A DNA stretch of 64,000 bases from RPQJ01 sp963707145 (GTDB taxonomy: Bacteria > Pseudomonadota > Gammaproteobacteria > Steroidobacterales > Steroidobacteraceae). Below are positions 7,546 through 15,100 of this stretch, piece after piece; position 1 is the stretch's first letter, and the number at the start of each line of letters is the position of its first letter. The stretch is from NCBI GenBank assembly GCA_963707145.1, contig CAVPOQ010000001.1:62001-126000 (forward strand), given 5' to 3'. The notes below the pieces were generated by a model. The model did no database searches. It saw only the letters and a list, made by a program, of their open reading frames with translations, and was not told the origin of the DNA. A program made the translations under genes and the position numbers.

Positions 7546-7722
7546 TCAGACCAGCTTCCTGACGTCTTCCTTCAGGTCCTCATAGAGGACTTTCCTGTCG
7601 GCGGCACTTGTCTCGGCGGCGCCCTTTCGTTGCATGGCTTTATTGCCGACGAGCCTGCCGGTTGCTTCCTTGATCCGCCCTTGCACGGCTTTCACCCGGC
7701 CTTTGATCTGCTTCTTGTTCAT
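7546..7722 (-). CDS. CsbD-family stress protein
   Basis: A 58-residue CsbD-family protein (MNKKQIKGRVKAVQGRIKEA, then TGRLVGNKAMQRKG) with a short acidic/basic tail (YEDLKEDVRKLV) that closely resembles the tail of the paralogue at 7958 (ADLKEDIKKLADA). The ATG at 7722 has an upstream gcgaggga ribosome site; the open frame further upstream is spurious. It is the last gene of a three-gene minus-strand group. Confidence 0.85.
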   Translation of the reverse strand: MNKKQIKGRVKAVQGRIKEATGRLVGNKAMQRKGAAETSAADRKVLYEDLKEDVRKLV

Positions 7723-7753
7723 GACTTTCCCTCGCCCGCTGAACTGCGGCCAT

Positions 7754-7954
7754 TCAGCGGCGTGTTGCGGCTCTTTTGCCCCGCCGCGGCTGCTCGATGC
7801 GCTGCAGCCAAACCTCGAAGGGATCCCAGCCTCCGGAAGCCTGGCCCGACGGCGGGCCAGCGCCCGAGCCGGCTGCGACGCCGGTGCCGCCCTGCGATTC
7901 CCGCTGCGGCACGGCCACCTGAAGCTCGGACCCCTGCGATGTTGAGTCACTCAT
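7754..7954 (-). CDS. Small hypothetical protein between two CsbD genes
   Basis: A 66-residue hydrophilic protein, Gly/Gln/Ser-rich at the start and ending in WDPFEVWLQRIEQPRRGKR. The C-terminal DPFEVW...R segment looks constrained, which argues that the gene is real. It starts 4 nt after the stop of the upstream CsbD gene, in the same operon. I do not recognise a family. Confidence 0.55.
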   Translation of the reverse strand: MSDSTSQGSELQVAVPQRESQGGTGVAAGSGAGPPSGQASGGWDPFEVWLQRIEQPRRGKRAATRR

Positions 7955-7957
7955 CGC

Positions 7958-8140
7958 TCACGCGTCCGCGAGCTTCTTGATGTCTTCTTTCAGGTCGGCA
8001 CGGGCTGCCGCGTGCTTGCCGGCGAACTTTTCGGCCTTGCCCTTCGCTTCCATGCGTTCGTTCCCAACGAGCTTGCCAGCGACCTCCTTGATCTTGCCTT
8101 CCGCTTCTTTCATGTGGCCTTTGACATGTGCCTTGCTCAT
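7958..8140 (-). CDS. CsbD-family stress protein
   Basis: A 60-residue Lys/Ala/Glu-rich CsbD-family protein (MSKAHVKGHMKEAEGKIKEV, then AGKLVGNERMEAKGKAEK). The ATG at 8140 is chosen because family members start with this helix; an in-frame ATG at 8182 adds 14 non-conserved residues. First gene of a minus-strand group that includes the 66-residue protein and the second CsbD. An operator-like site is 97 nt upstream. Confidence 0.85.
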   Translation of the reverse strand: MSKAHVKGHMKEAEGKIKEVAGKLVGNERMEAKGKAEKFAGKHAAARADLKEDIKKLADA

Positions 8141-8237
8141 GACCTTCCCTCGATAGTGTGTTGAAGACTTTCCGTGACGCATCGGACTCCTCGCCCGACC
8201 GCCAGCTACAGATTAGGCGCATGGCCGCATGGGGTCT

Positions 8238-8251
8238 GTCCGGTAGCGCAC
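8238..8251. promoter_or_regulatory. Putative operator, regulon motif site 6
   Basis: gtccggtagcgcac inside ggggtctgtccggtagcgca. It is upstream of the minus-strand CsbD group and nearly identical over 20 bp to the site at 3936. Confidence 0.55.
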
Positions 8252-8315
8252 GGACTGACTGCAACTGCGTGATTCTCAGAGGTGTCGTGCGAACGAGCAT
8301 GCCGCGGCGGGTGTG

Positions 8316-8969
8316 CTAGGCGTGTTCTCTCGCCAGCCGGTAGAAGAGCGTGCCATCGTAGAATGACTTCATCCTGGCGGCGCTCAACGCGGGTACCGTC
8401 TGGCCTCGCTCGACGGCGCTGGTGTCAGCCGCCAGCACAAGCAGCAGCTGCCACTCGGCCGTCGCCGCCGCATAGCCAGCGAACGATTCCCGGTTCGCGT
8501 TGATCATCCTCGTGAGCTCGGTCGCCGTGAACGCCTTGTCGCCATTGCGGTCGACGGTGGAACTCGCGCCGAATACCTTCTCGAAGCGCCTGGCGTTGAA
8601 CCGGCCTCGCTTGTCCAGGATTCCGGTGTCGCCATCGTGCTTGCCATTCTGGATCTGGTCGACGTCGACGTTCATCGCCAGCAGCGAGCCGCGCGTCTGC
8701 ACGCTCAAGGGCGCTACGATTGCGAGTGCGGCCGCCTCGGCCACACCGATCGGCAGTCCGAGGGCCCTGAGCCCGCGTGCGCATTCGCCGAGGTCGACGC
8801 CGCGATCGCCGTTGTCATCGAAGAAGGACACGTGCCGCTGCAGCGTCGTATCGACGGCACGGCTGCGCGCCTTGAGTGTGCGCGGCAACCCGCCGCCCCC
8901 GTCGCCTCCCGCCTTGCGACGGGAGGTCGAGGATCTCGGCCGCCGTGGGGCCGTTCTCGATGTCGTCAA
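8316..8969 (-). CDS. Bacterial caleosin-family protein (putative haem peroxygenase)
   Basis: A 217-residue protein matching caleosins, the haem-containing, calcium-binding lipid-droplet peroxygenases best known from plants and fungi. It has an EF-hand loop (DDNGDRGVDLGE, Asp51-Glu62) after LQRHVSFF, the HDGDTGILDKRGRFNARRFE segment, and a C-terminal EWQLLLVLAAD ... FYDGTLF. His46 and His111 correspond to the two conserved haem-ligand histidines. The central proline-knot/oil-body hairpin is weak, so it may be soluble. The TTG start overlaps the stop of the CBS-domain gene (TTGA), indicating translational coupling; residues 1-35 are low-complexity, so the true start could be later. Confidence 0.8.
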   Translation of the reverse strand: MTTSRTAPRRPRSSTSRRKAGGDGGGGLPRTLKARSRAVDTTLQRHVSFFDDNGDRGVDLGECARGLRALGLPIGVAEAAALAIVAPLSVQTRGSLLAMNVDVDQIQNGKHDGDTGILDKRGRFNARRFEKVFGASSTVDRNGDKAFTATELTRMINANRESFAGYAAATAEWQLLLVLAADTSAVERGQTVPALSAARMKSFYDGTLFYRLAREHA

Positions 8970-9385
8970 GCCGGTTCCGAGATCTTCGCAAGCGCTTCAG
9001 CCGCTGGCTGGATTTCTGAGCTGTCGACGGCGAAATCGCCGAGCGCCACGATGCCGACCAGCCGCTTGTCGTGATTCACGACCGGCAGACGCCGGACCTG
9101 CTTTTCACTCATGAGCTTCGCGGCGCGTTCAACGGTGTCGTCGTCGTAGGCCCAGCAAATGCCTTCAGACATGATTTCGCGCACTTTCGTGGCGGGGCCC
9201 TTGCCTTCGGCCACGGCGCGGATCGCAATGTCCCGGTCCGAAATCGCCCCGATCATGCGGTCGTTTTCGCCAACGGGCAGCATCCCGAAGTCGCCGTCAC
9301 GCATGGTCCGTGCAGCTTCGTTGATGGTCATGTCCGGACTGATGACTTTGACGTCCCGACTCATCAGGTCCTTGAGTTGGTGCAT
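8966..9385 (-). CDS. CBS-domain protein (two CBS repeats)
   Basis: A 139-residue stand-alone CBS pair: MSRDVKVISPDMTINEAART starts repeat 1 and IMSEGICWAYDDDTVERAAK starts repeat 2. Each has the usual GxxPV/RxLPVV and G(A/I)(I/V)(S/A)xxD elements. Such proteins bind adenine nucleotides and act as energy or stress sensors. The stop overlaps the start of the caleosin gene by 4 nt. The collagen-like lipoprotein lies 58 nt upstream on the same strand, so all three may share a promoter near 9860. Confidence 0.9.
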   Translation of the reverse strand: MHQLKDLMSRDVKVISPDMTINEAARTMRDGDFGMLPVGENDRMIGAISDRDIAIRAVAEGKGPATKVREIMSEGICWAYDDDTVERAAKLMSEKQVRRLPVVNHDKRLVGIVALGDFAVDSSEIQPAAEALAKISEPA

Positions 9386-9443
9386 GTTCGATCTCCTTTG
9401 ATCACAGGTCGTTCGAGAGGCGTTCCCCGGCCCCGCCGGTTGA

Positions 9444-9737
9444 TCACTCCGCCTTCGGCGGAGGCGCAGGCTCGACGATCACCGTGGTTCCGGGGCCGGC
9501 TTCGCCGGTCTGGCCGGTCTCGCCCGTCTGGCCGGTATAGCCCGTATCACCCTGCGCACCGGTTTGGCCGGTATAGCCGGTGTTCCCGGTATTTCCCTGG
9601 ACGCCGGGTTCGCCCTGCGGACCGGCGGGGCCGGGTTCGGCGGGCTCAGCGGGAACGGTGACGACCGTGGGCTGTCGCTCACACGCGCTCAGGCCCATCG
9701 CTGCGACCAGCGCAAGCATCAATATCGAACGGTTCAT
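9444..9737 (-). CDS. Collagen-like Gly-X-Y repeat lipoprotein
   Basis: A 97-residue lipoprotein (signal MLALVAAMGLSAC, Cys about residue 19) with a Pro/Glu spacer and about 16 uninterrupted Gly-X-Y triplets from GPAGPQGEP to GEAGPG, many of them GQT, GYT or GET. It ends in a Val/Pro-rich tail (TTVIVEPAPPPKAE). Such repeats can form a collagen triple helix, with Thr in the Y position as is common in bacteria. It is probably a short trimeric rod on the outer membrane. It may be co-transcribed with the CBS and caleosin genes. Confidence 0.85.
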   Translation of the reverse strand: MNRSILMLALVAAMGLSACERQPTVVTVPAEPAEPGPAGPQGEPGVQGNTGNTGYTGQTGAQGDTGYTGQTGETGQTGEAGPGTTVIVEPAPPPKAE

Positions 9738-9859
9738 GGTTAATCCTCTGGAAGCGGGACACTACCGAGCGGAGGGCTCTGGCCTTCCGCGACCGTGGCT
9801 CGACCCGACGGGTCGCACTCGGCACGTGGGCAGCGTAGGCGCAAAGGACGCGACGGTCG

Positions 9860-9873
9860 GTGCGTCACCGTAC
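9860..9873. promoter_or_regulatory. Putative operator, regulon motif site 7
   Basis: gtgcgtcaccgtac, matching GTNCG-N4-CGNAC, 122 nt upstream of the collagen-like lipoprotein and thus of the lipoprotein-CBS-caleosin group. Confidence 0.45.
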
Positions 9874-9984
9874 ATTCGCCATCGGGGCAGCCTCGAGGGT
9901 GTGGCGGAACGCAGCCGCTGGGCGAGCTCACCGGGCCGGCCATCAATACTGTGACCGCCGAACGGGGACGAATGTCTCTAAAGA

Positions 9985-11319
9985 TCAGTGTCCCTGCTGC
10001 GCCGGCACGGAGCCGGTCACTCGCCAGACCACGTTGCCCACGTCGTCGGCCACCAGCAACGCGCCCGTCGCGTCGATTGCCACGCCGACCGGTCGACCGC
10101 GCGCGCGCCCGTCGTCGCTCACGAAGCCCGTGAGCACGTCGAGCGGCGCTCCGGATGGCCTGCCGTCGGTGAATGGCACGAAGATCACCTTGTAGCCACT
10201 GCGGGGCCGCCGGTTCCAGGAGCCGTGCTGTCCCACGAACATGCCGCGCTGGAAGCCGGCGGGCAGTGCATTGCGCGTCGAATGAGCGAGGCCCAGTGAC
10301 GCGGTGTGGGAGCCCAGTGCGTAATCCGGGGCGATGGCCCGCGCGACGAGGTCCGGCCGCTGCGGTCTGACGCGTACGTCAACGTGCTGTCCGTAGTAGC
10401 TGTATGGCCAGCCGTAGAAGGCGCCGTCTCGCACCGCCGTCAGGAAGTCCGGGACGAGGTCGTCGCCGAGTTCGTCACGCTCGTTCACTGTCGTCCACAG
10501 GGCTCCGGTCATGGGTTCCCAGGCCAGGCCATTGGCATTGCGAAGCCCGGACGCAAACACGCGGTGCTGCCCGCTGCGGCGGTCGATCTCCCAGATCGCA
10601 GCACGGCCTTCTTCCTCGGCCATGCCGTGCTCGGCGACGTTGCTGTTGGATCCCACCGTTGCATACAGCGTGCTGCCGTCCGGGCTGGCGATGAGGCCCC
10701 GCGTCCAGTGATGGTTACGCGCTCCGGCCGGGAGTTCGACGAGCGCGACGCCGCGCGCCTCGATGCGCTGCTGGCCCGCCAGATACGGGAAGCGCAGCAC
10801 GGAATCGGTATTGGCGACGTAGAAGTCCTCGTCGACCAGCGCCATGCCGAAGGGTGAATTGAGGTTCTCGATGAATGGCGTCCGCAGGTCGGCCGTGCCG
10901 TTCCCATCGGTGTCCCGGAGCAACGTGATGCGATTGGCGCTCGGCAGCCCTGCGCCCGCTTTCTTCATGAAGTACTTCATGGCCCAGGCCTTGGGGCCGC
11001 GCTCCCCGGGCTGCGGCGGGGCAGCGGTCTCGGCGACCAGCACGTCGCCGTTCGGGAGCACGTACAACCAGCGCGGATGGTCGAGGTCTGAGGCGAAGGC
11101 GGTCACCGTCATCCCCGTCGCGGCGATCGGCGTTCCTCCCTCCGGCCAGCCGACGGCTGGCGCCACGTGGACGGTCGGGAGCAGGCCGGTGGCTGGCGGG
11201 GGCAGCACCGGACTCGGCCCGATGCCTTCGGCAATGGCCAGCGGCTCGGTGCCGCACCCGGATGATCCGAGCGCGAGCGCCGCCGCCAGTACCGCGATTC
11301 GCCATGAGTAGGTAGACAT
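9985..11319 (-). CDS. PQQ-dependent sugar dehydrogenase (sorbosone dehydrogenase family), lipoprotein
   Basis: A 444-residue six-bladed beta-propeller of the soluble glucose/sorbosone dehydrogenase family, predicted to oxidise sugars or aldehydes with PQQ in the periplasm. Features are a lipoprotein signal (ALALGSSGCGTEP), the WLYVLPNGDVLVAET blade, HHWTRGLIASPDGSTLYATV, the NERDELGDDLVPDFLT segment, the catalytic-loop region FVGQHGSWNRRPRSGYKV, and GVAIDATGALLVADDVGNVV near the end. It is probably monocistronic. An operator-like site lies 40 nt upstream. The physiological substrate cannot be read from sequence. Confidence 0.88.
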   Translation of the reverse strand: MSTYSWRIAVLAAALALGSSGCGTEPLAIAEGIGPSPVLPPPATGLLPTVHVAPAVGWPEGGTPIAATGMTVTAFASDLDHPRWLYVLPNGDVLVAETAAPPQPGERGPKAWAMKYFMKKAGAGLPSANRITLLRDTDGNGTADLRTPFIENLNSPFGMALVDEDFYVANTDSVLRFPYLAGQQRIEARGVALVELPAGARNHHWTRGLIASPDGSTLYATVGSNSNVAEHGMAEEEGRAAIWEIDRRSGQHRVFASGLRNANGLAWEPMTGALWTTVNERDELGDDLVPDFLTAVRDGAFYGWPYSYYGQHVDVRVRPQRPDLVARAIAPDYALGSHTASLGLAHSTRNALPAGFQRGMFVGQHGSWNRRPRSGYKVIFVPFTDGRPSGAPLDVLTGFVSDDGRARGRPVGVAIDATGALLVADDVGNVVWRVTGSVPAQQGH

Positions 11320-11359
11320 GTCGCGGAACGAGCTTGGGGCTCTCCGGCGGCGACCGTCT

Positions 11360-11373
11360 GTCCGCTAGCGCAC
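11360..11373. promoter_or_regulatory. Putative operator, regulon motif site 8
   Basis: gtccgctagcgcac, preceded by gaccgtct, 40 nt upstream of the PQQ dehydrogenase on the minus strand. Confidence 0.5.
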
Positions 11374-11497
11374 GCTGGCGCGCCACGGCGAACGTGGCTT
11401 CGGAGCCCTGCCGGGTACGCTGCCGCACAGACCGGCGAGACCGCATGAACTAGCGTGCGCAGACGATGGCAGGACGGGCCCGACCGCGGGATGGCAA

Positions 11498-12199
11498 GTG
11501 GCTGAGACGGGGAAACGCATGGGATTGCTGACGACCGAGCATGGCAGGGTGGGGTATCTCGCCGACTTCATCGTGTATGGCATCGCCTCCGCAGCGCTGG
11601 CAGCACTGCTGGTGATCGCCGGGCCGCGTGAACGGTGGCCGGAACTCGTCGCACTGACGCTGCTGGGCCTGGTGGCCTGGACGCTGCTGGAGTACGGGCT
11701 GCATCGGTTCGTCCTGCACGGACTGCAACCCTTTCGCAGCTGGCATGCGGAGCACCATCGTCGGCCCCGCGCGCTCATCGGCACGCCGACGATCCTGAGT
11801 GCAACGCTGATCGCCGCGCTGGTCTTCCTGCCGGCCTTGCTGCTGGGCGATCTTTGGCGCGCCTGCGCGCTCACCTTCGGCCTGCTGACCGGCTACCTCA
11901 TCTACGCAGTTGCGCACCACGCGACGCACCACTGGAGGTCCGGCAACGCGTGGACACGGCAGCGCAAGCGAGCGCATGCGCTGCACCACAGTCCGGTCGC
12001 CTCGCCAGGGCGCTACGGCGTGACCAGCTCCTTCTGGGACGTCGTGTTCGGTACCAGCGTAACGGGCGACGCAGGCATGTCGGGCGCACCCAGCGCAGCA
12101 CAAGTGCAGGCGTGGGAGAACGAGGGTGGAGCGCCGACCGGTGGCGCCGCCTCTGGCGGCCGGTCGGGGCCGGCGGCACCCGCCTGTCCGGCGCATTGA
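11498..12199 (+). CDS. Fatty acid hydroxylase / sterol desaturase superfamily protein
   Basis: A 233-residue integral membrane di-iron oxygenase-type protein. The superfamily's histidine boxes are present: HRFVLH, HAEHHRRP, HHATHH and HALHH, between four hydrophobic segments (ADFIVYGIASAALAALLVIA and others). Substrates in the family are fatty acids, sterols or carotenoids; which applies here is not visible. Starts: GTG at 11498 or ATG at 11519 (MGLLTTEHGR). Its stop overlaps the ATG of the cyclic glucan synthase (TGATG), so the two are coupled, which suggests that a lipid modification and glucan export belong to the same envelope process. Confidence 0.85.
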   Translation: MAETGKRMGLLTTEHGRVGYLADFIVYGIASAALAALLVIAGPRERWPELVALTLLGLVAWTLLEYGLHRFVLHGLQPFRSWHAEHHRRPRALIGTPTILSATLIAALVFLPALLLGDLWRACALTFGLLTGYLIYAVAHHATHHWRSGNAWTRQRKRAHALHHSPVASPGRYGVTSSFWDVVFGTSVTGDAGMSGAPSAAQVQAWENEGGAPTGGAASGGRSGPAAPACPAH

Positions 12200-15100
12200 T
12201 GCGGTCCATCCTGCGCCGCATCGGTGGCCCGCACCGCCGCTCCGCCAGCGAATCCGCCGAGGTGATTCGCGCCGAGATCTTCGGCGCCGAGCGACTCGAG
12301 CAGCACGCCGAGAGCCTGGCCGCCGCACAGGGCGTGACGGCCAGGCCTGTCGCCGTGCGGCAACTGACCGCGCGCCTGCACGACAACCGCCGCGCGCTGC
12401 TCGAGGCCCATCGCTCCATCGCGAGGGCGATCGCCCAGGGGAACGCGATCACGCCGGCCGCGGAGTGGCTGGTCGACAACTACCACGTCGTCGAGGCCCA
12501 GATCCGCCAGATCGGGGACGACCTGCCGCCCGGCTACTATCGGCAGCTGCCCAAGCTCGCGGAGGGCCCGCTGGCCGGATATCCGCGAGTGCTCGGACTC
12601 GCCTGGGCGTTCGTCGCCCACACCGACAGTCGATTCGACGCGCAGCTGCTGTCCCGGTTCGTGACCGCCTACCAGCGCGTGCAGCCACTGACGATCGGCG
12701 AGCTCTGGGCCATCGCCATCACCCTGCGGATCGTGCTGGTCGAGAACCTGCGTCGCGCAGCGGACCTGATCGCGAGCCGGCGGGCGGTTCGCCAGCAGGC
12801 CGACCGGCTGGCCGATCGACTGCTCGGGATCGATGGGCGTGAGGCAGAGCCGATCGCCGCAGTTCTGCGGGAGTGGCACGGCGTACAGACGTCGCCGGCC
12901 TTCGCCGTCCAGCTGCTGCACCGGCTGCGCGACTGCGATCCCGGTGCAACGCCGGCGCTCGCGTGGCTCGAGGACCGCCTGGCCGCGGCCGGCACGACGG
13001 CGGACGCGGTCGTGCGCGATGAGCATCAGCGCCAGGGCGCGTCGAGCGTGACGGTCCGCAACATCATCACCAGCATGCGCACGATCTCCGCAGTCGACTG
13101 GGCGGACCTGTTCGAGGGCGTGAGTCTCGTCGACGCGGTGCTTCGCCAATCACTCCGAGTTCGGGCAGATGGATTTCCCGACGCGCGACCGTTACCGCGG
13201 GGCGATCGAGGAACTCGCGCGGGGATCGAAGCTCACGGAACCGGAGATCGCGCACCGTGCCGTACAGGCCGCGAGTGGCGGCGCGTCAGCACGCGAACGC
13301 GATCCCGGGTATCCGCTGATCGGGGGCGGACGTCGGTCGTTCGAGGCGGCCGTCGGCTATCGAGCCGGGATACGTACCTGGTCCGCTCGACTCACCGCCG
13401 CTGCGGGAATCCGCGGCTACATCGTCGGCGTCGCGCTCCTGGCGGGCATCCTGCTGGCCTGGCCGCTGGTTTCCCTCGCGAGAGCAGGCGGCGGCGGCTG
13501 GACGCTCGGCGTGCTCGCAGCCTGCGGCTTCGTGCTTGCGCTCGACGCGGCGATGGCGCTGGTCAATGGCAGCATCACAGGCCGCCTGGGTGCCAAGGTC
13601 CTGCCGGCGCTCGAGCTGCGCGACGGCGTGCCGGCGCAGCTGCGCACGCTGGTCGTGGTGCCGACGATCCTGTCGACGCGCAAGACGCTGGCCCAGCATC
13701 TCGAGCACCTCGAGATCCACCACCTGGCGACCCCCGATGGCGACCTGTGCTTCGCGCTGCTGTCGGACTGGGCCGACGCGTCCGCGGAACGGGTCGACGG
13801 CGACGCCGCGCTGCTCGACGACGCGGTCGAGGGCGTCGCCCGGTTGAACCGCCGTTACGGGCCGGCACCGGCGGGTGAGCGCTTCCTGCTGCTGCACCGC
13901 AAGCGCCTCTGGAACGACGCGCAGGGCGTCTGGATGGGGTGGGAGCGCAAGCGCGGCAAGCTGCACGAGCTGAATCGCCTGTTGCGCGGTGCGACGGATA
14001 CGAGCTTCGTCGCGACGGGTGGCCGGCTGCCGACCGTTCCGGCCGGGGTTCGCTACGTCGTTACGCTCGATGCCGATACGCGACTGCCCCGGGATGCCGT
14101 GCGCCGGCTGGTCGGCAAGATGGCGCACCCGCTCAACGTTCCGCGCTTCGACGAGCGCAGCGGGCGCGTCCTCGAGGGATACGCCGTGCTGCAGCCACGG
14201 ATCGCGCCCTCGCTGCCGGTCGGACCCGAAGGCTCGGCCTACCAGCGACTCGTTTCGAGCGCGAGCGGCATCGACCCGTATGCCTCCGCTGTGTCGGACG
14301 TGTACCAGGACCTCTGCGGTGAGGGCTCCTACGTCGGCAAGGGGATCTACGACGTGGACGCGTTCGAATCGGCCCTCGCCGGCCGCGTTCCCGAGAACAC
14401 GCTGCTGAGCCACGACCTGTTCGAGGGCATCTTCGCCCGCGCGGGCCTGGTCTCGGACGTCGAGTTCGTGGACGAGTACCCGGCGCGGTACGACGTGGCT
14501 GCGGCTCGCGCCCACCGGTGGGCGCGAGGCGACTGGCAGCTGCTGCCGTGGATGCTCGGTCGGGGTGCCGCGGGTGACGATCGACTCCGACGGGCGATTC
14601 CACTGCTCGGGCGGTGGAAGATCGTGGACAACCTGCGCCGGACGCTGCTGGCGCCGGCGGGCGTGCTGGCCCTCGTGGTCGGGTGGAGCCTGCCGCTGCA
14701 GTCCGCTGCGATCTGGACCGCGTTCGTCGTCACGACGCTCGCCATCCCGACACTGCCGCCGGTGCTCGCCGGGATCGTCCCGGGGCGCCGGGGCGTGACG
14801 CGGCGCAGTCACTTCTGGGCGCTGTTCGCGGACCTGCGCCTTGCGTTGTCACGGACCGGCCTGCTGCTGACCCTGCTCGCGCACCAGGCGTGGTCCATGT
14901 GCGATGCGATCGGACGGACGCTCAATCGGCTGTTCGTGAGCCATCGCAGCCTGCTCGAGTGGATGACGGCGGCGCAGGCGCAGGTGAGCGAGCGCCTCGA
15001 CCTCGCCGGCTTCTATCGGCGCATGGCCGGCGGGGTGGCCATCGGAGTCGCAGTCATCGGCCTGGGCGTCGCAGGCTACGCCAGCGTGCTGCTCGCGCTG

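Noticed and set aside
9479..9640. Tandem DNA repeats resembling a repeat array
   Set aside because: They are the codons of the collagen-like Gly-X-Y repeats, with no spacers or Cas genes.
13140..13150. Programmed +1 frameshift in the glucan synthase
   Set aside because: No recognised slippery sequence or stimulatory structure, and other genes in the window have similar homopolymer breaks.
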